Source: an uncultured Rhodospirillales bacterium (GTDB lineage Bacteria; Pseudomonadota; Alphaproteobacteria; Acetobacterales; Acetobacteraceae). Taken from it: a stretch of DNA of 42,746 nt. How positions within the stretch are numbered: position 1 is the first letter of the stretch; each line of letters opens with the position of its first letter. Of the stretch, positions 16,689 to 24,578 are shown one piece after another. Made by a program: the position numbers and the translations under genes. Below the pieces are notes generated by a model. It was given only the letters and a program-made list of their open reading frames with translations, did not search any database and was not told where the DNA came from. The DNA is taken from assembly GCA_903893975.1 (NCBI GenBank), contig CAITOL010000137.1, forward strand, positions 1 to 42,746, written 5' to 3'.

Positions 16689-18074
16689 TTAGTTGGCGGC
16701 CGGCTTGGGCGACATCGCGTGCAGCACGATCAGGGCTTGCTGCAACTGGAAGTCGGTTTCCGGCTTGGCCGGGTCGAAGGCCGGGGTGCCTTCGGGCGGC
16801 TTTTTCGGGATGTCCTTGGCGATGGCCGGCAGGTCGGTGCGCGGGGCCAGGGAGTCAGTGGGGGCGCCGCCGGTGTTGGAGAGGATGCCCTTGTAGTCGG
16901 CTTCGCGGGCGGGGAAGAAGCTGGGGCGTTCTTCCCGCGTCATCGCCACTTCCACGTCCGGGGTGATGCCGAGGCCTTGGATGGAGCGGCCGGAGGGGGT
17001 GTAGTAACGCGCGGTGGTCAGCGCCATGGCGCCGTTATTGCCGAGCGGGGAGACGGTTTGCACGCTGCCTTTGCCGAAGCTGCGGGTGCCGACCAGGACG
17101 GCGCGGCGGTGGTCTTGCAGCGCGCCGGCGACGATTTCACTGGCCGAGGCGGAGCCGCCATCGATCATGACCACCACGGGCAGGCCGTCGGTGATGTCGC
17201 CGTTTTTGGCTTGCCAGCGTTGGCCATCTTCCGGATGGCGGCCACGGATGGAGACGACTTCGCCCTGCTTGAGGAAGTCCGTCGAGATCGCCACCGCCTG
17301 GTCGAGCAGGCCGCCGGGGTTGCTGCGCAGGTCGAGGATGACGCCGGCGAGCTTGCCGCCAGACTTGGCTTTCAGGTCGGCGAAGGCTTTGCGCAGGTCG
17401 CGGTCGCCCTGTTCGTTCATGAAGCTGCTGAGGCGGATATAGGCGACATCGCCTTCCAGCCGCGACTTCACGACCGGGGTTTTGATGGTTTCCCGCGTCA
17501 TCGACATTTCGATCGGCTTATCGGCGCCGATGCGGCGGATGGTGACGGAGACCTTGGTGTTCGGCGCGCCTTTGATTTTGTCGACCGCGTCTTCCAGGCT
17601 CATGCCCAGCACGGTGACGCCGTCGATGGCGACGATGAGGTCGCCGGCTTTGACGCCGGCGCGCTTGGCCGGCGTGTCATCGATCGGGCTGATGACTTTG
17701 ATGAAGCCGCCTTCCTGGGTGATTTCGATGCCGAGGCCGCCGAATTCGCCCTTTTGTTCGACCTGCTGCGCCCTGTAGGCGCGGGCGTTGATGTAGCGGC
17801 TATGCGGGTCCAGCCCGCTGAGCATGCCGCTGAGGGCGTTTTCGATCATTTCCCGGTCCTTGGGCGGCTCGACATAGTCGGCGCGGACCTTTTCGAACAC
17901 GTCGGCGAACAGGTTGAGCAGGGTGTAAGGATCGGAGCGCGTGTTGTCCTGCTGCGCCTGGGCGGAGGTGAACACGCCGAAGCCGGAATGCTGCCGCAGC
18001 AGCATGGTGACGGGGCTGACGAGCACGCCCATGGCGAAGGCGGCGCTTAGCAGCAGCCCGGTGCGGTATTTCAT
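16689..18074 (-). CDS. ctpA: S41-family C-terminal processing peptidase
   Basis: A periplasmic serine protease of 461 residues that trims C-termini and controls murein hydrolases in relatives. Order: signal peptide or anchor (1-40), a helical region with DPHSRY, a PDZ domain (about 108-185), then the S41 core with the SASASE serine motif at 308-313 and the lysine of the Ser-Lys dyad, K335 in SFGKGSVQ. The ATG at 18074 has GAGGAT upstream and fits the signal peptide; the frame opens 15 residues earlier without support. Its neighbour envC encodes a murein hydrolase activator, a sensible pairing. Confidence 0.93.
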   Translation of the reverse strand: MKYRTGLLLSAAFAMGVLVSPVTMLLRQHSGFGVFTSAQAQQDNTRSDPYTLLNLFADVFEKVRADYVEPPKDREMIENALSGMLSGLDPHSRYINARAYRAQQVEQKGEFGGLGIEITQEGGFIKVISPIDDTPAKRAGVKAGDLIVAIDGVTVLGMSLEDAVDKIKGAPNTKVSVTIRRIGADKPIEMSMTRETIKTPVVKSRLEGDVAYIRLSSFMNEQGDRDLRKAFADLKAKSGGKLAGVILDLRSNPGGLLDQAVAISTDFLKQGEVVSIRGRHPEDGQRWQAKNGDITDGLPVVVMIDGGSASASEIVAGALQDHRRAVLVGTRSFGKGSVQTVSPLGNNGAMALTTARYYTPSGRSIQGLGITPDVEVAMTREERPSFFPAREADYKGILSNTGGAPTDSLAPRTDLPAIAKDIPKKPPEGTPAFDPAKPETDFQLQQALIVLHAMSPKPAAN

Positions 18075-18175
18075 AATCGCTCTATCCTCATGTCCGGCGC
18101 ACGCGTGTCGCCACTGCAATCATTCGCAAGTAGCGACTATAGCGGCAATGTCCATCCCCTTAAACCTTGGAAAGC

Positions 18176-19393
18176 TTACCCGAGGAAGGGCAAGGGATTT
18201 ATTGGCTCCCCGGCATGGCGTAATTCGACGCTGAGGGCGGGGCGAATGGCGGTGGCGCGCGGGTCCCAGCCGGGCATGACGCCGACCGGGGCGCCGGCGC
18301 CGAGGGCCTGGCCCACCTGCGCGTCCAGCCGCTCGAAGCCCGAGAGCACGACGTGATAGCCGCGGCCGCAATCGAGGATGAGCAGCTTGCCGTAGCTGCG
18401 GAACGGGCCGGCATAGACTACGCGGCCGGCGCAGGGGGCGACGACGCGGGCGGCGGGGGCGGCCTGGTAGGCGATGCCGGTGGCGGCGCCGGCATCGGTC
18501 GGGTCGCCGAAATGGCGGACGAGCTGGCCGGTGACCGGGGCGGTGAGGCGGGCGCTGGCGGTTTTGCCGACGTTGCCGGCTGGGCGGGCGGCGTCCAGGC
18601 CGGGGCCGGCGGGTTTGGCCAAAGCGGCCTGCCGGTCGCGCGCGGCCAGCACGGCGGCTTCGCGCTTGTCGTGCGCCGCTTGTTCGGCCTCGGCCTTGGC
18701 GCGCTGCTCGGCGGCGCGGTGTTCGGCTTCCAGTCTGGCGATGGCGGCGCGCAGGGTTTCGGCGCGCGCGGCCTCGGCGGCGGCGTCCCGCGCGGCGGCT
18801 TCGGCTTCCTGTTCGGCGACGCGGCGGGTTTGCCGTGTGGCGGCGAGTTGCTGGTCCAGGCTGCTGGCGGCGTTGGCCTGGGCGACCTGGGCGGCGGCGA
18901 GTTGCGTCAGTTCGGTGTCGATCTGGGTTTGCAACGCGTCGAGTTCGGCCTGTTCGCCGCGTGCGGCACCGGCATCCTGTTCGATCCGGGCGGCGAGGCT
19001 GGCGAGCAGGGCGGCGCCGCGCTGCGCCTGTTCCGGCGTGGCCGGGTCTGGCCGCAAGGCGGTGGCGAGCAGAATGGGGCCGGGGGTGCGGGCGAGGTGG
19101 AGCAGCAGCGGCAGCAGCGGGGCGAGGTCGTTGGCGCGGCGGGCGAGGCGGTCGGCCTGGGCCTGGCGGCGGGCGCCGAGGTCCTGGATGCGGGCGATGG
19201 CGGCATCAGTCGCGGCTTCGGCGCCGCGCAGCCGGGCCAAGGCGGCGGATTGGGCCTGGGCGAGGCGGCGTTCATCCTCCCGCGCCGCGCTGGCACGGCT
19301 GCGCGCGGCCTGCACGTCTGGCGCGGCGGCCTGGGCGTGCGGGGCGGCGAGCAGCGCCAGGGCGCTGGCGGCGAGCAGGATGCGCGGGGTCAT
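18176..19393 (-). CDS. EnvC-like murein hydrolase activator
   Basis: A 405-residue periplasmic protein: signal peptide cut near AQA at 20-22, long Ala/Glu/Arg-rich coiled coils (about 25-265), and a C-terminal LytM/M23-like domain (about 285-400). The zinc ligands of active M23 peptidases are absent: the HxxxD site reads TGIAYQA and no HxH follows. It is therefore likely an activator of amidases during cell division, like EnvC, and not an enzyme. Its ATG overlaps the gpmI stop in an ATGA tetramer (19390-19393), so the two are translationally coupled. Confidence 0.9.
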   Translation of the reverse strand: MTPRILLAASALALLAAPHAQAAAPDVQAARSRASAAREDERRLAQAQSAALARLRGAEAATDAAIARIQDLGARRQAQADRLARRANDLAPLLPLLLHLARTPGPILLATALRPDPATPEQAQRGAALLASLAARIEQDAGAARGEQAELDALQTQIDTELTQLAAAQVAQANAASSLDQQLAATRQTRRVAEQEAEAAARDAAAEAARAETLRAAIARLEAEHRAAEQRAKAEAEQAAHDKREAAVLAARDRQAALAKPAGPGLDAARPAGNVGKTASARLTAPVTGQLVRHFGDPTDAGAATGIAYQAAPAARVVAPCAGRVVYAGPFRSYGKLLILDCGRGYHVVLSGFERLDAQVGQALGAGAPVGVMPGWDPRATAIRPALSVELRHAGEPINPLPFLG

Positions 19394-20913
19394 GCGGGCG
19401 GGATGAGCGACTGGCCGGTCATTTCGGCCGGCTGTTGCAGGCCCATCAGCGCGAGCAGGGTGGGGGCGAGGTCGGCGAGGCGGCCATCGTGCAGGCGCGG
19501 GCCACCGCCGAGCAGCAGCACCGGCACCGGGTTGGTGGTGTGGGCGGTATGCGGGCCACCGGTGGCCGGGTCGCGCATCATTTCGCAGTTGCCGTGATCG
19601 GCGGTGACCAGCAAAGCGCCGCCGGCGGCGGTGATGGCGGCGACGATGCGGCCGAGCCCGGCATCCACGGTTTCCACCGCCTTGATCGCGGCGGTGAGCA
19701 CGCCGGTATGGCCGACCATATCCGGGTTGGCGAAATTGAGGATGATCATGTCGTACGTGCCGGACGCGATGGCGGCGACGGCTTTGTCGGTGAGTTCGGG
19801 CGCCGACATTTCCGGTTGCAGGTCATAGGTGGCGACTTTGGGGGAGGGGACCATGATGCGGTCTTCCCCTGGGTTCGGGGTTTCCTCGCCGCCGTTGAAG
19901 AAATAGGTGACGTGCGGGTATTTCTCGGTTTCCGCCATGCGCAGCTGGCGTTTGCCGGCGGCGGCGACGACGTTGCCGAGCAGGTTGGTCATGGGGATCT
20001 GCGGGAACAGCGTGGTCATGAACGGGGCCAGCGCGTCGCTGTAATAGGTGAGGCCGGCCGCGGCGACGAAGTGGATGCGGCGCGGCAGGGCGAAACCGTC
20101 GAAGGCTGGATCGAGCAAAGCGGTGAAGATCTCCCGCACCCGGTCGGCACGGAAATTGAAGCAGAGCAGCGCGTCGCCATCGGCCATGCCGGCATAGTCG
20201 CCGATGGTGGCGGGCAGGACGAATTCATCGGTGACGCCCTCGGCATAGGCGGCGGCGATGACGGCGGCGGGGGTGGCGAAGCGCGGGGCGGCGGCTTCGG
20301 CCATCGCCAGATAGGCTTTGGCCACCCGGTCCCAGCGCTTGTCGCGGTCCATGACGTAATAGCGGCCGCAGACGGTGGCGACCGGCACCCCGGCGGGCAG
20401 GGCGGCGCATAGGCGGGCGATGTCATCGGCGGCAGATTGCGGCGGGGTGTCGCGGCCATCGAGGAAGGCGTGCACGGCGACCTTGACCCCGGCGGCGTGC
20501 AGGATGCGGGCCAGGGCGGCGGCGTGGTCCTGATGCGCATGCACCCCGCCGGGGGAGGCGAGGCCGAGCAGATGGCAGGTGCCGCCGGAGGCTTTGAGCT
20601 TGCCGATCAGGTCCACCAGCGCCGGCAGCCGGGCGATGGAGCCATCGGCGATGGCGCTGCCGATGCGCGGCAGGTCTTGCATGACGACGCGGCCGGCGCC
20701 GATGTTGAGGTGGCCGACCTCTGAATTGCCCATCTGGCCCGGTGGCAGGCCGACATCGAGCCCGGAGGTGGCGAGGAAGGCATGCGGGCAGCTGGCCCAG
20801 AGCGCATCGTAATGCGGGGTGCGCGCCAGACGCACGGCGTTATCGGCCTGATCGTCACGCCAGCCCCAGCCATCGAGAATGGCGAGCATGACGGGGCGGG
20901 GGGGCTGGGACAT
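19390..20913 (-). CDS. gpmI: 2,3-bisphosphoglycerate-independent phosphoglycerate mutase
   Basis: Interconverts 3- and 2-phosphoglycerate with two Mn ions. The 507 residues show the N-terminal metal motif ILDGWG (D14), the phosphoserine nucleophile S64 in MGNSEVGH, and the later VTADHGNCE and PHTAHTTNPVP motifs of the alkaline phosphatase fold. The ATG at 20913 with GAGGAA upstream is preferred to a TTG at 20928. It heads the envC-ctpA-yibQ-rppH run. Confidence 0.95.
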   Translation of the reverse strand: MSQPPRPVMLAILDGWGWRDDQADNAVRLARTPHYDALWASCPHAFLATSGLDVGLPPGQMGNSEVGHLNIGAGRVVMQDLPRIGSAIADGSIARLPALVDLIGKLKASGGTCHLLGLASPGGVHAHQDHAAALARILHAAGVKVAVHAFLDGRDTPPQSAADDIARLCAALPAGVPVATVCGRYYVMDRDKRWDRVAKAYLAMAEAAAPRFATPAAVIAAAYAEGVTDEFVLPATIGDYAGMADGDALLCFNFRADRVREIFTALLDPAFDGFALPRRIHFVAAAGLTYYSDALAPFMTTLFPQIPMTNLLGNVVAAAGKRQLRMAETEKYPHVTYFFNGGEETPNPGEDRIMVPSPKVATYDLQPEMSAPELTDKAVAAIASGTYDMIILNFANPDMVGHTGVLTAAIKAVETVDAGLGRIVAAITAAGGALLVTADHGNCEMMRDPATGGPHTAHTTNPVPVLLLGGGPRLHDGRLADLAPTLLALMGLQQPAEMTGQSLIPPA

Positions 20914-21043
20914 CGGCGGGTTCCTCAATCAGACGCGGGGCGGCGGGCGGACCATGAATCGGATGACCGTGTCGAATCAATGGCGATGTCGCATCGGTGC
21001 GAGATAGGCTAGGCTGGCCGGCAGATTTCAGGGGGGTGGGACG

Positions 21044-21886
21044 ATGAAACGAGCACGCATAGGGCTGTTGGCGGTGGCGCTGGGCTGCGCCGGGGTGATG
21101 CCGGCGGTGGCGCAGAGCCTTTCCGCGGCGCAGATTGCCCAGGTGATTGCCAGCCCGGAGCGGAGTGCGGCGGACCGGACCAATGATATACGCCGAAAGC
21201 CCGCGGATATGTTGGGGTTTATTGGCATACGGCCGGGCATGGTGGCGTTGGATGTGAGCGCGGCCGGCGGCTACACCACCGAGCTGATCGCGCGGGCGAT
21301 TGGGGTGGGTGGCACGGTTTACGGGCAGAACCGGCCGCGCGATCCGGCCAAGCCACTGCCGGCCCCAGCGGCGCCGGAGGGCAATGCCAACCCGACCGCA
21401 GCCGCCGCGCCGGTTGCCGCCGCGCCACGCCCGCCTGCGGTGAGCCTGGTGGACCGGGCAGCCAATCTGGCGAAAGCCGGCAGCGGGGCGGTGATTTTAC
21501 CGGTGACGCGGCCGTTTGAGGACCCGGTGCCGGCGGAGGTGGCGGAAGGGAAGCTCGACCTGGTGGCGCTGATGTTCAACTACCACGATCTCGGCTGGAT
21601 GGGGGTGGACCGGGCGGCGATGAACCGGGCGGTGTTCCGGGCGCTGAAGCCGGGTGGGATGTTCGTGATTGCCGACCATGCCGGGCGGCCGGGCACGGGG
21701 ATTACCGAATCTGGCACGCTGCACCGGATTGAGCCGGCATTTCTGCGCCGCGAGGTGGAGGCGGCAGGGTTCCGGCTGGCGGCGGAGGGGAGCTTCCTGG
21801 CCAATCCGAACGACCCGAAGGACAAGAACACGCCCGACCCGGCGCAGCCGAAGGATGAGCTGGTGTTTAAGTTTGTGAAGCCTTAG
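21044..21886 (+). CDS. Exported methyltransferase-like protein
   Basis: A 280-residue protein with a clear signal peptide (MKRARIG, hydrophobic stretch, cut after AVA or VAQ near 23-24) and a class I methyltransferase-like fold: VALDVSAAGGYTTELIA near 67-83 replaces the usual glycine-rich SAM loop, and ALKPGGMFVIADH (about 205-217) is a typical motif. An Ala/Pro-rich insert sits at about 105-133. Such periplasmic proteins are listed as predicted methyltransferases (COG4798 type). SAM is not known in the periplasm, so real activity is doubtful. Divergent from gpmI. Confidence 0.8.
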   Translation: MKRARIGLLAVALGCAGVMPAVAQSLSAAQIAQVIASPERSAADRTNDIRRKPADMLGFIGIRPGMVALDVSAAGGYTTELIARAIGVGGTVYGQNRPRDPAKPLPAPAAPEGNANPTAAAAPVAAAPRPPAVSLVDRAANLAKAGSGAVILPVTRPFEDPVPAEVAEGKLDLVALMFNYHDLGWMGVDRAAMNRAVFRALKPGGMFVIADHAGRPGTGITESGTLHRIEPAFLRREVEAAGFRLAAEGSFLANPNDPKDKNTPDPAQPKDELVFKFVKP

Positions 21887-22007
21887 GCGGCGCGGGGAGC
21901 GTGTCACCCGGCGGCGGGGCTTCGCCGCCGGGGCGGGCCGTGATGCGGTCGAAGGCGGCAAAATCCGCCCGGTTCTGCCGGTCGGCGAAGGTGGCGGCGG
22001 TGTTCAT
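21867..22007 (-). CDS. Possible 46-residue protein
   Basis: A short frame encoding MNTAATFADRQNRADF..., ending KASQT. It begins with ATG at 22007, with AGGAC 7-11 bases upstream, and its end overlaps the 3' end of the methyltransferase-like gene by 20 bases on the opposite strand. The composition (Asp/Arg-rich start, then GGEAPPPGDTLP) looks protein-like and less arginine-heavy than most antisense frames here. I do not recognise it with confidence and assign no function. Confidence 0.35.
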   Translation of the reverse strand: MNTAATFADRQNRADFAAFDRITARPGGEAPPPGDTLPAPPKASQT

Positions 22008-22145
22008 GGCGGGCGTCCTGAGCGGGGGCGGCATGGGACACGAAGCGGGCGTCGGATCGGGTTCGGGGTTCCTGGCGCTTGTGCAACCAAAGGATAGTCG
22101 TTTCGGGTGAGCTTTTGAAGCGCCCCGATAGCGGGTGGATTTTGC

Positions 22146-22174
22146 TTGAAATTCACAACTGAATAAGTTATATA
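22146..22174 (+). promoter_or_regulatory. Sigma-70-like promoter, possibly leaderless
   Basis: TTGAAA at 22146-22151, a 17-base spacer and TATATA at 22169-22174. The start of transcription would fall at about 22181, one base before the ATG at 22182, so the mRNA would have essentially no leader. No ribosome-binding site lies before that ATG, which supports a leaderless message. Confidence 0.5.
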
Positions 22175-22181
22175 AAATAAC

Positions 22182-22742
22182 ATGAACGCAGCCGCCCCTT
22201 TCACCCCTTCGCCTGCCGCACCGGATGTGGTGCGGGCGTTTGCGGGGATTCTGGCGGGGTTGGCGGCGGTGCTGGCGCGGGTGTTGTTGCGGCGGCCGGA
22301 TCTGGTGCGGCTGACGGTGCCGTTGTGGCGCTGGCTGAATGCGTCCGTGCGGCGCTTGGAGCGGGCGGTGACGCAGACGGGGCGGGTGCGGGCGGTGGTG
22401 CCGCCTTCGCTGCCGCGCCCGGTACGGGCGGTGGGGGCGGTGCGCCTGCCGCAGCGGCGGGCGTGGCTGGTGCGGGAGTTGGGCTGGGAGGTGGCCGGCT
22501 TCGGGTCGCAGTTGCAGCATTTGCTGAGCCAGGACGAGATGCAGGCGCTGCTGGCGGCGCGGCCGGCGGTGGGGCGGGTGTTGCGGCCGATTTGCCGGAT
22601 GTTGGGGATTGAGGTGGCGGGGCTGAAGCCGGAGCCGCCGGTGGAGGCGCGGGTTCGGCCGCCACGGGTGCGGACGAAGCGGGAGAGGCCTTGGTCGCCT
22701 GGGCCGATTCCGAATTCCTGGCGGCCGTTGAAATCTGGCTGA
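22182..22742 (+). CDS. Hypothetical protein, basic and Arg/Pro-rich
   Basis: A 186-residue protein I do not recognise. The N-terminal part is hydrophobic and helical (VVRAFAGILAGLAAVLARVLLRR, about 16-38). The middle contains LVRELGWEVAGFGSQLQHLL and a repeat-like ALLAARPAVGRVLRPICRMLGIE. The tail is very basic (VRPPRVRTKRERP). It may bind membranes or nucleic acid, but this is only composition. An AT-rich promoter directly abuts the ATG. The overlapping antisense frame is Pro/Ala-only and less likely. Confidence 0.65.
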   Translation: MNAAAPFTPSPAAPDVVRAFAGILAGLAAVLARVLLRRPDLVRLTVPLWRWLNASVRRLERAVTQTGRVRAVVPPSLPRPVRAVGAVRLPQRRAWLVRELGWEVAGFGSQLQHLLSQDEMQALLAARPAVGRVLRPICRMLGIEVAGLKPEPPVEARVRPPRVRTKRERPWSPGPIPNSWRPLKSG

Positions 22743-22869
22743 GGGGGTGAGGTGTTTTTGTGCGTATTTCGTTACGATATCGTTCTAATATTATCCTGGA
22801 TCGCCACAGCTCCGCCACGCGATGACGATTCGTCGGAGCGGTTTGTTGCTATCCGATGAAGTTTTTTTG

Positions 22870-22893
22870 CTTCTTTTTGTTCACAAAAAGAAG
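22870..22893. terminator. 10-bp hairpin, probable bidirectional terminator
   Basis: CTTCTTTTTG (22870-22879) pairs perfectly with CAAAAAGAAG (22884-22893) around TTCA. T-tracts occur on both strands (GTTTTTTTG just upstream on plus; within the stem on minus), between the convergent 22182 gene and rlmH. From memory, a very similar element recurs in acetic-acid-bacterium genomes, so it may be a dispersed repeat as well. Confidence 0.6.
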
Positions 22894-22903
22894 ACCTTAT
22901 CGC

Positions 22904-23368
22904 TTAAGGCCGCCCTGACCGGTGATACGGGTGGCCGGCGGTGATGGCCTGGGCGCGGTAGAGTTGTTCGGCCAGCATGGCGCGGGCCAGCAGGTGTGGC
23001 CAGGTGAGGCGGCCGAGGGAGAGTTTGGCGTCGGCGCGGGCGAGCACGGTGGCATCCAGCCCCTCGGCGCCGCCGATCATGAAGGCGACCGGGCGGCCGG
23101 AGGCTTGCCAGTGGCTGAGGCGGGTGGCGAGGCTGGGGCTGTCCAGCGGGTCGCCGTCGAGGTCGAGCACCACCAGCAGGGCTTTGGTGGGGAGGGCGGC
23201 GACGAGGGCAGTTGCCTCCCGCCGTTTGATTTCCGGGGCGCTGCCGGTGCCTTCGGCCAGTTCGATCAGCCGCAGGCTGGGCCGCAGGCGTTTGGCATAG
23301 CGGGCGACCAGGTCGGCTTCCGGGGATTTGCCGGCCCGGCCGATGGCGATCAGCAGCAGGTCAGACAG
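22904..23368 (-). CDS. rlmH: 23S rRNA (pseudouridine1915-N3)-methyltransferase
   Basis: Methylates pseudouridine 1915 in helix 69 of 23S rRNA. The SPOUT fold is recognisable: LLLIAIGRAGKSPE at the start, LLVVLDLDGDPLDS (about 64-77), the SAM knot FMIGGAEGLD (96-105) and AQAITAGHPYHR near the end. The full family length (154 residues) is reached only if translation starts at CTG 23368. No ATG, GTG or TTG exists upstream in frame, and the first conventional codon (GTG 23173) would delete the N-terminal 65 residues. The start region overlaps the rsfS stop (23361-23363), so coupling by a re-initiating ribosome is likely. Confidence 0.88.
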   Translation of the reverse strand: MSDLLLIAIGRAGKSPEADLVARYAKRLRPSLRLIELAEGTGSAPEIKRREATALVAALPTKALLVVLDLDGDPLDSPSLATRLSHWQASGRPVAFMIGGAEGLDATVLARADAKLSLGRLTWPHLLARAMLAEQLYRAQAITAGHPYHRSGRP

Positions 23369-23840
23369 GGGTGGCCGGCCCGGCGACGGCGCTGTCGTCG
23401 AGTTCAGCGCCCCACATTTTCTCCAGCCCGTAGAGTTCGCGGGCTTCGGCCTTGAACAGGTGGACGATGATGTCGCCCGCGTCGATCAGCACCCAGTCCG
23501 AGCCAGCGGAGCCTTCAATGAGGATGCGCTTGAGCCCGGCTTCCTCCAGCTTTTCTTCCAGATGGGTGGCCATGGCGCTGATCTGGCGATCGGCGATGCC
23601 GGTGGCGATCACCATGCGGTCGGCGAAGGCGGCGCGGCCGGCGAGGTCGATGGTGACGATGTTTTCGGCTTTGTCGTCATCGAGGCTGGTCACGATGATG
23701 GCTTGCAGCGCGTCAAGCCGCGAGGGCTCGATGGTTTTGGACCGGCGCGGGGCGCGTGGGGCCTTGGCCTTGGCGGCCGGGCCGGCGGCGGCGGCTTTTT
23801 TGCGCGGGGTGCCGGGGGTGGCGGCCACGGTGACCTTCAC
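23361..23840 (-). CDS. rsfS: Ribosome silencing factor
   Basis: Binds uL14 on the 50S subunit and blocks subunit joining under starvation. The RsfS domain starts near residue 42 (LDALQAIIVTSLDDDKAENI) and contains DLAGRAAFADRMVIATG and SDWVLIDAGDIIVHLF. The first 40 residues are an Ala/Pro/Lys-rich tail absent from short homologues. GTG 23840 is the only conventional start and has no good ribosome-binding site. The frame stays open up to the nadD stop (23958), so an earlier rare start, for example ATC 23909 behind GGAG, is possible. Confidence 0.88.
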   Translation of the reverse strand: MKVTVAATPGTPRKKAAAAGPAAKAKAPRAPRRSKTIEPSRLDALQAIIVTSLDDDKAENIVTIDLAGRAAFADRMVIATGIADRQISAMATHLEEKLEEAGLKRILIEGSAGSDWVLIDAGDIIVHLFKAEARELYGLEKMWGAELDDSAVAGPATPV

Positions 23841-23957
23841 CTTCGGCGCCGCGCGTTTGCGGGGCGCGGGGGCGGTGGCGGCGGGCGGGGTGGCGGGCTT
23901 TCTGGCGATGACGGCGTACTCCGGTGGAAGGCAGGTGTTTCGATTAGGATTGGGCGA

Positions 23958-24578
23958 TTAGCTTTGGGCGGCGGCGAGGCGGATCTGGGTGGCCGATGCG
24001 TGGTGCTGGCGCACCGGCAGGAACACCCAATGCGGGGCGGGCTGGTGGGCGAGGATCGGCGCGTGACGCGGTTGCAGGCGCGCGCGACGCAAGCGCAGCG
24101 ATGCCCGGCCGGCCAGCGCGCGGTGATTGTAGGTAGGCCGGGGCATGACCGCAAATGGAACTGTGGCGACCATGGCGCGCCAATGCCGCCAACGCGGCAA
24201 TTGCTCCAGATTATCCGCCCCCATCAGCCATACGAAGCGGGCATGCGGGAAGCGCATGCGCAGGTGGCGCAGCGTGTCGACAGTGTAGCGGGTGCCGAGC
24301 CGGGCTTCGAGGTCGGTGGCGATGATGCGGCGGCCATCGCCGAGCGCGCGGGCGCTGGCCAGCCGGTCCGCCAGCGCGCCCATGCCTTTGGCGGGCTTAA
24401 GCGGGTTGCCGGGGGAGACCAGCAGCCACACCTGGTCCAGCCGCAGGCAGCGTTTGGCCATGGTGGCGACGTGCAGATGCCCGGCATGGCCAGGGTTGAA
24501 CGAGCCGCCGAGCAGGCCGATGCGCAGCCGTCGGCGGTCGCCGAAGGTGCCGATTTCGGTATGGCGCCGCGGTTTCAG
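23958..24578 (-). CDS. nadD: Nicotinate-nucleotide adenylyltransferase
   Basis: Adenylates nicotinate mononucleotide in NAD synthesis. With a CTG start at 24578 the protein has 206 residues and the required nucleotide-binding motif GGSFNPGHAGH at 24-34, preceded by a FGDRRRLRIGLL lead typical of relatives. The only conventional start (ATG 24461) would remove that motif and leave 167 residues, which could not be active. The CTG overlaps the proA stop in a CTGA tetramer (24575-24578), exactly like the usual ATGA coupling, so I take it as the real start. Later motifs include VWLMGADNLEQLPRW. Confidence 0.88.
   Translation of the reverse strand: MKPRRHTEIGTFGDRRRLRIGLLGGSFNPGHAGHLHVATMAKRCLRLDQVWLLVSPGNPLKPAKGMGALADRLASARALGDGRRIIATDLEARLGTRYTVDTLRHLRMRFPHARFVWLMGADNLEQLPRWRHWRAMVATVPFAVMPRPTYNHRALAGRASLRLRRARLQPRHAPILAHQPAPHWVFLPVRQHHASATQIRLAAAQS

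Noticed and set aside
22201-22818. 205-residue minus-strand frame opposite the 22182 gene
   Set aside because: Almost only Pro, Ala and Ser, no recognisable start region, while the plus-strand frame has a promoter and more normal composition.
23173-23173. GTG 23173 as the rlmH start
   Set aside because: It would remove 65 N-terminal residues including the conserved LLLIAIGRA strand; the frame upstream is fully rlmH-like.
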